Below the pieces are notes generated by a model. The model saw nothing but the letters and a program-made list of their open reading frames with translations, had not been told where the DNA came from and did not search any database. Shown here one piece after another: positions 7,937 to 16,488 of a DNA stretch of 64,000 bases (position 1 is its first letter; every line of letters begins with the position of its first letter). Source of the stretch: an uncultured Oscillospiraceae bacterium. Its GTDB lineage: Bacteria; Bacillota; Clostridia; Oscillospirales; Oscillospiraceae. The stretch covers positions 62,001 through 126,000 of the forward strand of contig CAKTQV010000003.1 in the NCBI GenBank assembly GCA_934597255.1, written 5' to 3'. Made by a program: the position numbers and the translations under genes.

Positions 7937-8782
7937 CTATTTTAATTTTTCGATCGCATTGGTCAAAGCGGCAAAATCCGCAAGGGAAAGCGCTTCCCCG
8001 CGCACGCGCTCGTCAAAGCCGCACGCCCGGACCGCCGCAAGCGCCGTTTCCCGGCCGCAAAGGCCGTCCAGCGCGTTTATCAGCGTTTTCCGCCGCATAT
8101 TAAAGGCTGCGCGGACAACGCGGAAAAAGCTTTTTTCCTCCGTCTCGACCGGCGGCGCCGGCCGTCCTTTCAGCCGCACCACCGCGCTTGTCACCTTCGG
8201 CCGCGGAACAAAGCACTCCGCGCCCACCGTGAACAGCAGCTCCGGCTCGGCGTACCACTGCGCCAGAATGGAAAACGCGCCGTACTGCGGCGTGGCCGGC
8301 CGGGCCGCGATGCGCTCGGCCACTTCCTTCTGCACCATGACCGTCAGCGCTTCGAAGCAGCCCGACTCCAGCAGCTTTGTGAGCACGGGGCTCGTGATAT
8401 TATAGGGCAGATTCGCGCACAGCAGCGGCCTCAGCCCCGGCAGACGCTCCCGGATATCCGCCGCCAGATCGCGGCGCATGACGTCGTCAAAGACGATCTC
8501 GACGTTATCCCGGCCGGCCAGCGTTTCCGCCAGCACGGGGCGCAGCGCGCCGTCCACCTCATAGGCCAGCACGCGCCCGGCGCGCAGCGAAAGCTGCTCC
8601 GTCAGACAGCCGAAGCCCGGCCCGATCTCCACGACGCCGCACGAGCGGTCCGCGCCGCAGCTTTCGGCGATACGCTCCGGCACCCATGCCGCCGTCAGAA
8701 AATTCTGCCCCTTGGATTTTGAAAAATGAAAGCCGTGGCGCGAAAGCAGCGCCTCGACCTGCCGCACGTCGCACAGATCCAT
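7937..8782 (-). CDS. rsmA: 16S rRNA dimethyladenosine transferase RsmA (KsgA)
   Basis: A 281-residue SAM-dependent methyltransferase that dimethylates two adjacent adenines in the 16S rRNA 3' hairpin during 30S assembly. Visible family features are GQNFL near residue 25, the SAM motif VEIGPGFGCLT (about 51-61), and the catalytic NLPYNI (about 124-129) with the nearby LLESGC helix. Length is normal. ATG 8782 follows the AEC transporter stop by one base (TGATATG), so the two are translationally coupled. Confidence 0.95.
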   Translation of the reverse strand: MDLCDVRQVEALLSRHGFHFSKSKGQNFLTAAWVPERIAESCGADRSCGVVEIGPGFGCLTEQLSLRAGRVLAYEVDGALRPVLAETLAGRDNVEIVFDDVMRRDLAADIRERLPGLRPLLCANLPYNITSPVLTKLLESGCFEALTVMVQKEVAERIAARPATPQYGAFSILAQWYAEPELLFTVGAECFVPRPKVTSAVVRLKGRPAPPVETEEKSFFRVVRAAFNMRRKTLINALDGLCGRETALAAVRACGFDERVRGEALSLADFAALTNAIEKLK

Positions 8783-8783
8783 A

Positions 8784-9707
8784 TCACAAAAGCCCCCAGC
8801 ACACCAGCGGTATCGTCAGCGTGGACAGGACGGTCGAAACGAACACCGTCCGGGACGCCAGCTCGGAATTGCGCCCGTATTGCAGCGCCAGCATCGCCGC
8901 CACCGCCGCCACCGGCATCCCGGCCTGCACCGTCATGGTCCCGAGCACCAGCCCGCTGCGGACGAACATCCCCATGACAAAGTGGACCGCCGCCGGCACG
9001 GCCAGCAGCCGGAACGCCGAAAACGCATAGCAGCGCCAGTCCCCCAGCGCCTGTTTCAGCGGCATGTCGCCCAGCGACGCGCCGACGATGATCATCGACA
9101 GCGGCACGATCATATCGCCCATGGCGTCCACGGCTCTTTCAACCGGCGCCGGAACCGGCACGCGAAGAAACAGCAGCGCCACGGCCGCGTAGGTCGCTAT
9201 CATCGGCGGGCTGAGCAGTATCTTCCAGTCAAAGCGCACGCCGCCGCGCAGCTCGCCCTTTATCATCATGACGCCGACGGAATAAGCCAGCAGATTGAAC
9301 GGCACGAGCAGCAGCGACGCGTACAGCAGCGCCTCGCCCCCAAGCAGCGCGCCGACCACGGGAAAGCCCATGAAGCCGACGTTTCCGAACACCGTCATGA
9401 ACGCGTACAGCTCCCGCTGCGCGTTCTTCTTTCCCAGCGCCAGCCACACCAGCGCGCCGAGCGCGATCAGCACGGCATACATGACAAAGCCCGAGAAAAA
9501 CACGGCGGCCAGCTTCGCCGCATTGATCTCGAACTCTATATTGATGGCGCTGGCCAGTATCATGCAGCTTTGCGGCACGGCCAGCGTAAAACGTGTTATC
9601 TTCCGGTTCCCGTCCGCGTCGATCACGCCGGTCCTGGCGCATACGACGCCGACGATCAGCATAATGAGCATAACGAGCATCTGCTCGAGCGTCAGCATAA
9701 TATCCAT
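8784..9707 (-). CDS. AEC family transporter (auxin efflux carrier-like)
   Basis: A 307-residue integral membrane protein with about ten hydrophobic segments in two halves, typical of the AEC/MdcF-like permease family. Members export organic acids such as malonate, malate or small metabolites; the substrate here cannot be told. It is the first gene of a minus-strand set with rsmA and pckG. PEPCK nearby makes a dicarboxylate substrate attractive but unproven. Confidence 0.85.
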   Translation of the reverse strand: MDIMLTLEQMLVMLIMLIVGVVCARTGVIDADGNRKITRFTLAVPQSCMILASAINIEFEINAAKLAAVFFSGFVMYAVLIALGALVWLALGKKNAQRELYAFMTVFGNVGFMGFPVVGALLGGEALLYASLLLVPFNLLAYSVGVMMIKGELRGGVRFDWKILLSPPMIATYAAVALLFLRVPVPAPVERAVDAMGDMIVPLSMIIVGASLGDMPLKQALGDWRCYAFSAFRLLAVPAAVHFVMGMFVRSGLVLGTMTVQAGMPVAAVAAMLALQYGRNSELASRTVFVSTVLSTLTIPLVCWGLL

Positions 9708-9747
9708 GGTTGTATCTTATCATCGGCCGCGGGCAAATACAACCGCA

Positions 9748-9793
9748 AAAATCCCTTTTCCGATAAACAAACGAAATCGGAAAAGGGATTTCT
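9748..9793 (-). terminator. Terminator of the spoIIE operon
   Basis: A 16-bp perfect stem (AAATCCCTTTTCCGAT and its complement) with an 11-nt loop ends in a T run on the minus strand. It separates the spoIIE operon from the AEC gene. Confidence 0.85.
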
Positions 9794-9799
9794 CATAAA

Positions 9800-10177
9800 T
9801 CAAAACAAAACGCCTGCAAAGCGCACCGCGAGCCAGGCGATCAGCGCGGCCGCCGCGCCCGCCGCCGCATAGACCGGGCGGAAAATACGCCGCCGGTACG
9901 GCCCGCGCGCCCGCGCGGCATAGGCCGCCGCCGCGCGTCTGGCCTCCTCCAGAAGCCGCTTGGAGCCCTCCTGCTCCGTTTGCAGATAATCGTCGCGGAT
10001 GATGAATATCGCCTGCTCGAAAATACGCTCGTCCGGCGAGCGCACCACCACGACGCGGCGGTTCGTTCCCTTGACCACATCTCTCGCCTCCCCGGTCGGT
10101 TTACAGAGAAATTCTAACCGCCGGTGCTTTTTCTTATGCAGCGGGGACGCGATTTTCCGGCACTGTCTGTCCGTCAT
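9800..10177 (-). CDS. Small basic membrane-anchored protein coupled to spoIIE
   Basis: A 125-residue protein starting at ATG 10177, which overlaps the spoIIE stop as ATGA; a longer frame reaching into spoIIE is rejected for that reason. It has a Lys/Arg-rich N-terminus, a conserved-looking core (NRRVVVVRSPDERIFEQAIF), an alanine/arginine helix, and one C-terminal transmembrane helix (about 105-124). The arrangement suggests a cytoplasmic domain tethered by its tail. I recognise no named family. Translational coupling to spoIIE suggests a sporulation-time role, which is inference. Confidence 0.75.
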   Translation of the reverse strand: MTDRQCRKIASPLHKKKHRRLEFLCKPTGEARDVVKGTNRRVVVVRSPDERIFEQAIFIIRDDYLQTEQEGSKRLLEEARRAAAAYAARARGPYRRRIFRPVYAAAGAAAALIAWLAVRFAGVLF

Positions 10178-12492
10178 GGCCGTTCCTCCACCCGGATGGC
10201 CATGGCCGTCATGTCGTCGGAGCTGCCGAAGCGCTCGCGCGCAGCCTGCAGCGCGTGCAGCGAAAGCGTTTTCATGTCCTGTCCGTCCGAACCGGCGAGA
10301 ACATCGCGCAGCCACTGGTCGTTGTCCTCGGCCAGAACGCCGTCCGACGCGATGAGCGCCACGTTGCCCGGCCGCAGCTTCATGCGCACGACGTCCGGCG
10401 CGCCCCCCTCGCCCGTCATCAGCCCCGCCGCCATGGATTTTCCCTTGATGCGGCGGATGGCGCGGCCGGTTTTGATATAGCTCGGCGCGGCGCCGTATTT
10501 ATAGAAGCTGGTCTGCCCCGTGAACAGATCCACACAGCACAGATCGACCGTGGCGTAGCCCCATTCGTCGCCGTTTTTGAGCATGACGACCGCGTTGAGC
10601 AGCCGCATGGCCGTTTCCGGCTCCACGCCCGAGCGAAGGAATTCCTCCAGTATCTTCACGGCGGCCGAGCTTTCCACGGCGGCCTCCGGCCCGGTGCCCA
10701 TGCCGTCGGACAGTATCACGCACAGAAATCCCGCGTCGGTCTTGAAATAGCAGCTGCGGTCTCCGGATATGCTCTCGCCGTCCTTTTTCACGGCCGCTAT
10801 GCCCACCGAAACGGCCAGCGGCTCCGCCTCGATCAGAAGCAGCCGCTCGCTGTCGCCCCCGGCCAGCCGGGCCAGGCGCACGCCGACCACGGCCGAAAGC
10901 TTTTCGAGCCAGCCCTCCGTCTGCATGAACGCCTCCGCGTCCGCGCTTTCGATCACGACCCGGATGCGTCCGCGGCCGTCGCGGAACACGGAGCAGCCAC
11001 CCTCCATCTCCGCGCTTGACAGAAAGCGCCCCAGCCGCCGTTCCAGACGCATATCCGGCCCGGCCGCGCCGCAGAACTCCCCGGCGACGCTGTGCATGAC
11101 CGCCGATATGTCGGCAAACTGGCCGTAGGCCGCGGTCTTCACCTCGTCGAGCCGGGAAATGAACTGCTTCCGGTACAGCATCCCGCGCAGCTCGGAGTTG
11201 ACCGCACAGAGAAACTCGTCCTTGTGCAGGCAGCGCATACGGAAGCGTTCGGACAGATCGTCCCAGCGCATATAGCCACGCCGCCGCATGGCCTCCGCCG
11301 CCTCCGTAAGCGTAGCGAGCGTCTGCTGCGCCTCCGTGTGCCAGCACAGCTCCTTGCCCGGACAGTCGCGGCACACGGCGTCCGAGCTGCGGTCGAACAC
11401 CGCCTCCATGTCCGGCCGCGCATCCTCGCGGCTGGCCGCGGCGCATACGACCTCATACAGCCGCCGGAACGCCTCGGACAGGCGCTCCATCCGCGCCGCC
11501 TGATAACGGCGGAAGGCCGCTTCCCCGTTCCCTCCCTCGTTTTTCAGATACGCGCACATGGGATCGACAAGCGCCGGCGGCAGGATCATGAAGATCACCG
11601 ACGCGGCGAAGCATTCGTACAGCGCCGCCACCTCCATCCGGCCGTTCCAGCCGAACAGCACGCACAGCGCGTTGGCCGCGCAGTAAAACATGGCAAAGGG
11701 GAAGCGTCCCCGGCGGTACACGGCCCCCGCCGTCAGCGCCGACAGCGCGTAGCATGCGCTGCGGAAGATCACGGCGTCCTCGGCCATGTCCATGCACAGG
11801 CCGAACAGCGCGCCCGCCGCGCCGCCGAGCATCGGCCCGCCGCCGTAGGCCGCCAGCATCACGATCAGCAGCGAGAAGAAGGGCCCCAGGTAAACCGCGC
11901 CGAAAAGCCCCACCGGCCGCAGGCTCATCAGCGCGCACCCGGCCGTCACCGCCGCGCACAGTCCCCGCAGCCGTTCGTTTTTTTCCGTGGCCTCGCCGCC
12001 GTCCGCGATCAGTCCCGTAAACGCAAGGCAGCACCCGCCGGCCAGCACCGTTTCCGCCACGAGCCGCAGCGAATACGGCACATAGCCGTTGTCGCCCGCC
12101 GTATAGAATATCCCCGTGGCGCAGGTGAAAAACATCGCGCACACCGGCATGAACCACACGCTCCCCGTCAGCCGCATGTCCCGGCAGACCAGCTTGAGCG
12201 TGAACAGAAGGAACATGGCGGCGATGAAGCGCACGCCGGCGACGAGCCCGCCGGACAGAAGATAGCCCGCCAGCGTCCCCATCAGACACAAAAGCCCCTC
12301 CAGCTCCGTGCCCGCGGCGCCGATCATCGCGACGCCGAACGGCCCACAGCCGGAAAACAGCCGCGCCGCGCCAAGCGCCGCGCCGAGAAGAAAGCTTGCC
12401 GAATACCGCAGCGCGTTTTTCAGCGCCGGCCTGTCCGCCAGCGCCGTGCGCAGCCCCTCCGCCGCGCGCAGCCGCTCCATTTTGACCGCCAT
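10174..12492 (-). CDS. spoIIE: Stage II sporulation protein E, PP2C-type phosphatase
   Basis: A 772-residue protein. The first about 300 residues contain roughly ten hydrophobic helices, then a central region of about 250 residues with a cysteine cluster (CRDCPGKELC), then a PP2C/SpoIIE phosphatase domain (about 555-772) with ILSDGMGTG and ALIASDGV metal-binding motifs. SpoIIE sits at the asymmetric septum and dephosphorylates SpoIIAA to activate sigma-F in the forespore. It is strong evidence that the organism can sporulate. The start is ATG 12492 with GGAGGT upstream. Confidence 0.93.
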   Translation of the reverse strand: MAVKMERLRAAEGLRTALADRPALKNALRYSASFLLGAALGAARLFSGCGPFGVAMIGAAGTELEGLLCLMGTLAGYLLSGGLVAGVRFIAAMFLLFTLKLVCRDMRLTGSVWFMPVCAMFFTCATGIFYTAGDNGYVPYSLRLVAETVLAGGCCLAFTGLIADGGEATEKNERLRGLCAAVTAGCALMSLRPVGLFGAVYLGPFFSLLIVMLAAYGGGPMLGGAAGALFGLCMDMAEDAVIFRSACYALSALTAGAVYRRGRFPFAMFYCAANALCVLFGWNGRMEVAALYECFAASVIFMILPPALVDPMCAYLKNEGGNGEAAFRRYQAARMERLSEAFRRLYEVVCAAASREDARPDMEAVFDRSSDAVCRDCPGKELCWHTEAQQTLATLTEAAEAMRRRGYMRWDDLSERFRMRCLHKDEFLCAVNSELRGMLYRKQFISRLDEVKTAAYGQFADISAVMHSVAGEFCGAAGPDMRLERRLGRFLSSAEMEGGCSVFRDGRGRIRVVIESADAEAFMQTEGWLEKLSAVVGVRLARLAGGDSERLLLIEAEPLAVSVGIAAVKKDGESISGDRSCYFKTDAGFLCVILSDGMGTGPEAAVESSAAVKILEEFLRSGVEPETAMRLLNAVVMLKNGDEWGYATVDLCCVDLFTGQTSFYKYGAAPSYIKTGRAIRRIKGKSMAAGLMTGEGGAPDVVRMKLRPGNVALIASDGVLAEDNDQWLRDVLAGSDGQDMKTLSLHALQAARERFGSSDDMTAMAIRVEERP

Positions 12493-12821
12493 GATCGACC
12501 TCCGAACAATTGTTTACATAATTATATGTTATGCAAATTAACGAATGCAGTCGGAACACTGCGGCGGGAAAGATAAATCTGCGCAGCGAAACGAACGGCC
12601 CCGGTATGGCTCCCATTGTATATCCCCGGCAGCGCACAGAAGCGGGAAACGCGGCGAACGTCCGCCGAAAAAAACAAAGCGGCCCGCTTCCCCGTCAATT
12701 GCGGCGAAACGGGCGAGCGCCCGGCACGGCGGCGCATTTTTCCCGCCGTTTCGCAAATTTTCTGTTGATTTCCGGCGCGGATATGATAACATAGATAAAA
12801 TACATTGAACCGAGGTGTGCC
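12493..12821. other. 329-bp intergenic region between divergent spoIIE and guaB
   Basis: I see no gene. The spoIIE-proximal end is AT-rich, with a TATAAT on the minus strand near 12520-12526 but no clear -35 or Spo0A box. The middle holds an inverted repeat (GCGAAACGG near 12703 and CCGTTTCGC near 12750). The guaB-proximal end holds TTTCTG then TATGAT at 17-nt spacing around 12756-12787, a reasonable guaB promoter. Confidence 0.5.
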
Positions 12822-14336
12822 ATGGCCTTTTATTTTGAAGAACCCTCCCGCACGTTCAGCGAATACCTGCTCGTTCCCGGCTATTCCTCTGCCGAGAACA
12901 TTCCCGAAAACGTCTCGCTCCGCACCCCCGTGGTCAAATTCCGCTGCGGCGAGGAAAGCGAGCTTTCCATGAACGTCCCCATGGTCTCCGCCGTGATGCA
13001 GTCCGTATCCGGCGAGAAGATGGGCGTCGCGCTCGCCCGCGAGGGCGGCATCGCCTTCATTTACGTCTCGCAGCCCATCGAGCAGCAGGCGGAAATGGTC
13101 CGCCGCGTGAAAAATCACAAGGCCGGCTTCGTCTTCAGCGATTCCAATCTGCGCGTGACCGACCGGCTGTACGACGTGCTCGCGCTCAAAGAGCGCACGG
13201 GCCATTCCACCATGGCCGTCACGGACGACGGCACCGGCACCGGAAAGCTTCTCGGCATCGTGACCAGCCGTGACTACCGCGTCAGCCGCATGGACCCGGC
13301 CACGCCGGTCAGCGAGTTCATGACCCCCGCCGAAAAGGTCATCTCCGCGCCCGAGGGCACGAGTCTGCGCGAGGCCAACGACATCATCTGGGAGCACAAG
13401 CTCAACGCCCTGCCCATCGTCGACGCGCAGGGGCATCTTGTCTCCTTCGTTTTCCGCAAGGACTACGACGCGCACAAGACCAACCAGCTCGAGCTGCTCG
13501 ACAGCCAGAAGCGCTATGTCGTCGGCGCGGGCATCAACACCCGCGACTATGCGCAGCGCGTGCCGGCGCTGGTGGAGGCCGGCGTGGACGTGCTGGTCAT
13601 CGACTCGTCCGAGGGCTATTCCGAATGGCAGAAGCGCACGCTCGACTGGATCCGCGAGCACTACGGCGACCGCGTCAAGGTCGGCGCGGGCAACGTGGTC
13701 GACGGCGAGGGCTTCCGCTTCCTGGCCGAGGCCGGCGCGGATTTCGTGAAGATCGGCATCGGCGGCGGCTCCATCTGCATCACGCGCGAGACGAAGGGCA
13801 TCGGCCGCGGCCAGGCCACCGCCGTGATCGACGTGGCGCGCGAGCGCGACAAGTATTTTGAGGAAACCGGCGTTTACATCCCCATCTGCGCCGACGGCGG
13901 CATCGTGCAGGACTACCACATCACGCTTGCGCTCGCCATGGGCGCGGACTTCTGCATGCTTGGCCGCTATTTCTCCCGCTTCGACGAATCTCCCTCCGCC
14001 AAGGTGCTCATCGGCGGCAGCTATATGAAGGAATACTGGGGCGAGGGCAGCGCCCGCGCGCGCAACTGGCAGCGCTACGATCTCGGCGGCGCCAAGGACA
14101 AGCTGTCCTTTGAAGAGGGCGTGGACTCCTATGTTCCCTACGCCGGCTCGCTGGCCGACGGCATGGCCTCCACGCTGCTGAAGATCCGCTCGACCATGTG
14201 CAACTGCGGCGCCAACACCATCGCCGAGCTGCGCGACAAGGCGAAGCTCACGCTCGTGTCCTCCGTTTCCATCGTGGAGGGCGGCGCGCACGACGTGCTG
14301 CTCAAGGACACCACGAAGTCCGGCAGCCGGAGCTGA
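12822..14336 (+). CDS. guaB: IMP dehydrogenase
   Basis: A 504-residue enzyme oxidising IMP to XMP with NAD+, the committed step of guanine nucleotide synthesis. It contains two CBS domains (about residues 95-215) inserted in the barrel, the NAD-site segment VIDSSEGYSEW (about 259-269), the catalytic loop GGGSICITRE with Cys319, and the flap region with ARNWQRYD. It is a divergent variant: the flap and C-terminus (STMCNCGANTIAE) differ from the Bacillus form. It is followed after 24 nt by the hexokinase gene, probably in one transcript ended by the hairpin at 15642. Confidence 0.93.
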   Translation: MAFYFEEPSRTFSEYLLVPGYSSAENIPENVSLRTPVVKFRCGEESELSMNVPMVSAVMQSVSGEKMGVALAREGGIAFIYVSQPIEQQAEMVRRVKNHKAGFVFSDSNLRVTDRLYDVLALKERTGHSTMAVTDDGTGTGKLLGIVTSRDYRVSRMDPATPVSEFMTPAEKVISAPEGTSLREANDIIWEHKLNALPIVDAQGHLVSFVFRKDYDAHKTNQLELLDSQKRYVVGAGINTRDYAQRVPALVEAGVDVLVIDSSEGYSEWQKRTLDWIREHYGDRVKVGAGNVVDGEGFRFLAEAGADFVKIGIGGGSICITRETKGIGRGQATAVIDVARERDKYFEETGVYIPICADGGIVQDYHITLALAMGADFCMLGRYFSRFDESPSAKVLIGGSYMKEYWGEGSARARNWQRYDLGGAKDKLSFEEGVDSYVPYAGSLADGMASTLLKIRSTMCNCGANTIAELRDKAKLTLVSSVSIVEGGAHDVLLKDTTKSGSRS

Positions 14337-14360
14337 CGGCCGGACGGAAAGCGTCTGACC

Positions 14361-15638
14361 ATGACCGACCAACGGATCGGCGAATTCCTTCGCCGCACCG
14401 GCATGGACGCCGGCCGGATCGACCCGGACGCCGCGCTGGAGGAATTCATCCGCCAGATGCGCGCGGGGCTGGCCGGCCGCCCCGCCTCGCTTCGGATGCT
14501 GCCGAGCTTTCTCACCGTATCGGCCGCGCCGAAAAACCGGCGCGTTCTGGCGATCGACGCCGGCGGCACCAATCTGCGCACCGCCTCCGTCCGCTTTGAC
14601 GCGCAGGGCCGCCCGGCCATCGAGCGGCTCGAACGGCGGCCGATGCCCGGCCGCGCCGGCGCTCTGGACGGCGAAGGATTCTTTGCCGCGCTGGCCGACG
14701 CGCTCGAGCCGTTCGCGGACGACGGCGGGCCGGCGGGCTTCTGCTTCTCGTTCGTGATGGACGTTCTGCCCGACCGGGACGGACGCATCGGCGCGTTCTG
14801 TAAGGAGCTCCGCATCCGGGGCGCGGAGGGCGCCGTCATCGGCGCGTCGCTCAACCGCGAGCTCGCCCGCCGCGGACGCAGGCCCCGGCGCTTCACGCTC
14901 CTCAACGACACCGTCGCCGCGCTGCTGGCCGGCGCGGACGGGCCGGAGCCCTGCGACGGGCACATCGGCTTTATTCTCGGCACCGGCACGAACAGCTGCT
15001 ATGTGGAAAACGCCCGGAACATAACAAAGCTGCCCGGCCAGGACGGCAGCATGATCGTCAATCTGGAATCCGGTCTTTACGACGGCTTCCCACGCGGCGA
15101 ATTCGACCGCGCGCTCGACGCCGCCTCGGAGATACCGGGCGACCATCCCGCGGAGAAGATGATGGGCGGGGCTTATATGGGCGAGCTGGTTTTCCGCACG
15201 GCGCAGGGCGCGTGCCGGGCCGGTCTGTTCACAGAGCGCTTTTCCGCCGCCATCGAGCACATCGGCGCCTTTACGGCCGAACAGCTCAGCGCCTTCTGCG
15301 CCGGAACGCCGGACAGCGCGCTGGCGGCTCTCACGGCCGCCGATCCCGGCGACGCCGGGGCGCTGCGCGCCATCATCGATGAGACTTACGAGCGCGCCGC
15401 GCGCATGGCCGCCGTCACGCTGACCGCCATCGCCGTCCATACGGACACGGGCCGCAGCAGCGCGCGTCCCTGCTGCGTGAGCGCGGAGGGCTCCTCCTTT
15501 TACGGCTCGCCGCTGTTCCGGCCGAAGCTGCTGCGCCTGCTGGAGGGCTGGGCCGCCGGACACGGGCGTCATTTCCGCTTCGTCCGCCGCAGCGACGCGG
15601 CCATACTCGGCGCCGCCATAGCCGCGGCGCAGCCATAG
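14361..15638 (+). CDS. Eukaryote-type hexokinase
   Basis: A 425-residue protein of the classical hexokinase family rather than the short bacterial glucokinase/ROK families. Seen are phosphate-1 IDAGGTN (65-71), sugar-site FCFSFVMD (127-134), catalytic LLNDTVA (D183), phosphate-2 ILGTGTN (205-211), and the downstream NLESGLYDGF and EKMMGGAYMGEL segments that correspond to the sugar-binding Glu and to the eukaryotic EKMISGMYLGE. It should phosphorylate a hexose at C6 with ATP in the cytosol. This family is patchy in bacteria. Start ATG 14361; preceded by guaB. Confidence 0.85.
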   Translation: MTDQRIGEFLRRTGMDAGRIDPDAALEEFIRQMRAGLAGRPASLRMLPSFLTVSAAPKNRRVLAIDAGGTNLRTASVRFDAQGRPAIERLERRPMPGRAGALDGEGFFAALADALEPFADDGGPAGFCFSFVMDVLPDRDGRIGAFCKELRIRGAEGAVIGASLNRELARRGRRPRRFTLLNDTVAALLAGADGPEPCDGHIGFILGTGTNSCYVENARNITKLPGQDGSMIVNLESGLYDGFPRGEFDRALDAASEIPGDHPAEKMMGGAYMGELVFRTAQGACRAGLFTERFSAAIEHIGAFTAEQLSAFCAGTPDSALAALTAADPGDAGALRAIIDETYERAARMAAVTLTAIAVHTDTGRSSARPCCVSAEGSSFYGSPLFRPKLLRLLEGWAAGHGRHFRFVRRSDAAILGAAIAAAQP

Positions 15639-15641
15639 CAC

Positions 15642-15682
15642 AAAGACCGGGACAGCCCCAAAAGGCTGTCCCGGTCTTTCGT
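15642..15682 (+). terminator. Terminator after the hexokinase gene
   Basis: A 16-bp perfect stem (AAAGACCGGGACAGCC and complement) with a 6-nt loop, ending in TTTCGTTT. It lies between convergent genes and may act on both strands. Confidence 0.8.
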
Positions 15683-15712
15683 TTGTCCAAAAGCAGGCTT
15701 TGAAAGGCGCGC

Positions 15713-16288
15713 TCAGCGCTCCCGCTCCGCCACATCCTCGCAGCAAAGCACCTTCTTCACCGTGGCAAGCACGATCCTGACGTCCTGGCGGAAGCCGAAG
15801 TCCCGCAGATACGCCGCGTCCCACCGCGCCTTTTCCTCCGGGCCGACAAGGTCGCGGCCGTGTATCTGCGCAAGGCCGGTCATTCCCGGCCGCAGAACGT
15901 ACACGCCGGCCGCCTCGCGCAGGGCGTGTATCCTCCGCTCCTGCGGTATGAGCGGCCGCGGCCCCACCAGACTCATGTCGCCCCTCAGCACGTTCCACAG
16001 CTGCGGGAGCTCGTCCAGAGAGGTGCGCCGCAGCACGCGGCCCACCGCCGTGATCCGCTCCCCGCCGCGCCCGTCCGTCTGGGTGCGCATGGTGCGTATT
16101 TTATATAGTACGAACAGTCGGCCGCCGCGCCCGACGCGCTCCTGCCGGAACAGCACCGGCCCCGGGTCGCTGCAATAAACGGCGGCGCAGGCGATGCACA
16201 CCGGCAGAAGGCCAAGCGCGATCAGCGGAAGCGAGAGCAGCACGTCCAGCGCGCGCTTCACGGCGCAGTAAGCCCGGCGCTCACGCAT
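15713..16288 (-). CDS. Bacterial sugar transferase (undecaprenyl-phosphate phosphosugar transferase, short form)
   Basis: A 191-residue WbaP/PglC-type monotopic phosphoglycosyl transferase. I use ATG 16288 because GGAGAGG lies about 9 nt upstream; a longer frame adds an arginine-rich stretch that looks non-coding. After KRALDVLLS and a hydrophobic re-entrant helix come the family motifs FRQERVGRGG, KIRTM, TSLDELPQLWNVLRGDMS, and GPRPL. It transfers a phosphosugar onto undecaprenyl phosphate at the inner membrane to start a surface glycan. No other glycan genes lie beside it. Confidence 0.88.
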   Translation of the reverse strand: MRERRAYCAVKRALDVLLSLPLIALGLLPVCIACAAVYCSDPGPVLFRQERVGRGGRLFVLYKIRTMRTQTDGRGGERITAVGRVLRRTSLDELPQLWNVLRGDMSLVGPRPLIPQERRIHALREAAGVYVLRPGMTGLAQIHGRDLVGPEEKARWDAAYLRDFGFRQDVRIVLATVKKVLCCEDVAERER

Positions 16289-16440
16289 CGCCGGCCGCCT
16301 CTCCGTCTCCGTGCCCCGCCGGGCCCGCGGCGCACGGGATGAAAAAGAGAGCGAAAGCGCCGCTGTACGGCGCATCGCACCGGCGCAGCCGCTTTTCCGT
16401 TTTTCGTGTCCGAACCATGGCGAAACACCCTCCTTTTCAA

Positions 16441-16472
16441 AATTGCCGCGACGGAAACCGTCGCGGCAATGA
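16441..16472 (-). terminator. Terminator of rpsB-tsf
   Basis: A 13-bp perfect stem (ATTGCCGCGACGG / CCGTCGCGGCAAT) with a short loop is followed on the minus strand by TTTTG. It lies about 17 nt after the tsf stop. Confidence 0.8.
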
Positions 16473-16488
16473 TACGTTATCGTGTTGA

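Noticed and set aside
6101..7945. A 614-codon plus-strand open frame
   Set aside because: Antisense to pckG, typical of GC-rich codon usage.
12703..12758. Inverted repeat GCGAAACGG/CCGTTTCGC ahead of guaB as an attenuator
   Set aside because: It lies upstream of the better guaB promoter and is not followed by a T run, so it is not a convincing terminator or riboswitch.
12522..15998. An 1,158-codon minus-strand open frame
   Set aside because: It lies opposite guaB and the hexokinase gene, whose motifs are unmistakable; its product is Arg/Ala/Gly-rich without any domain.
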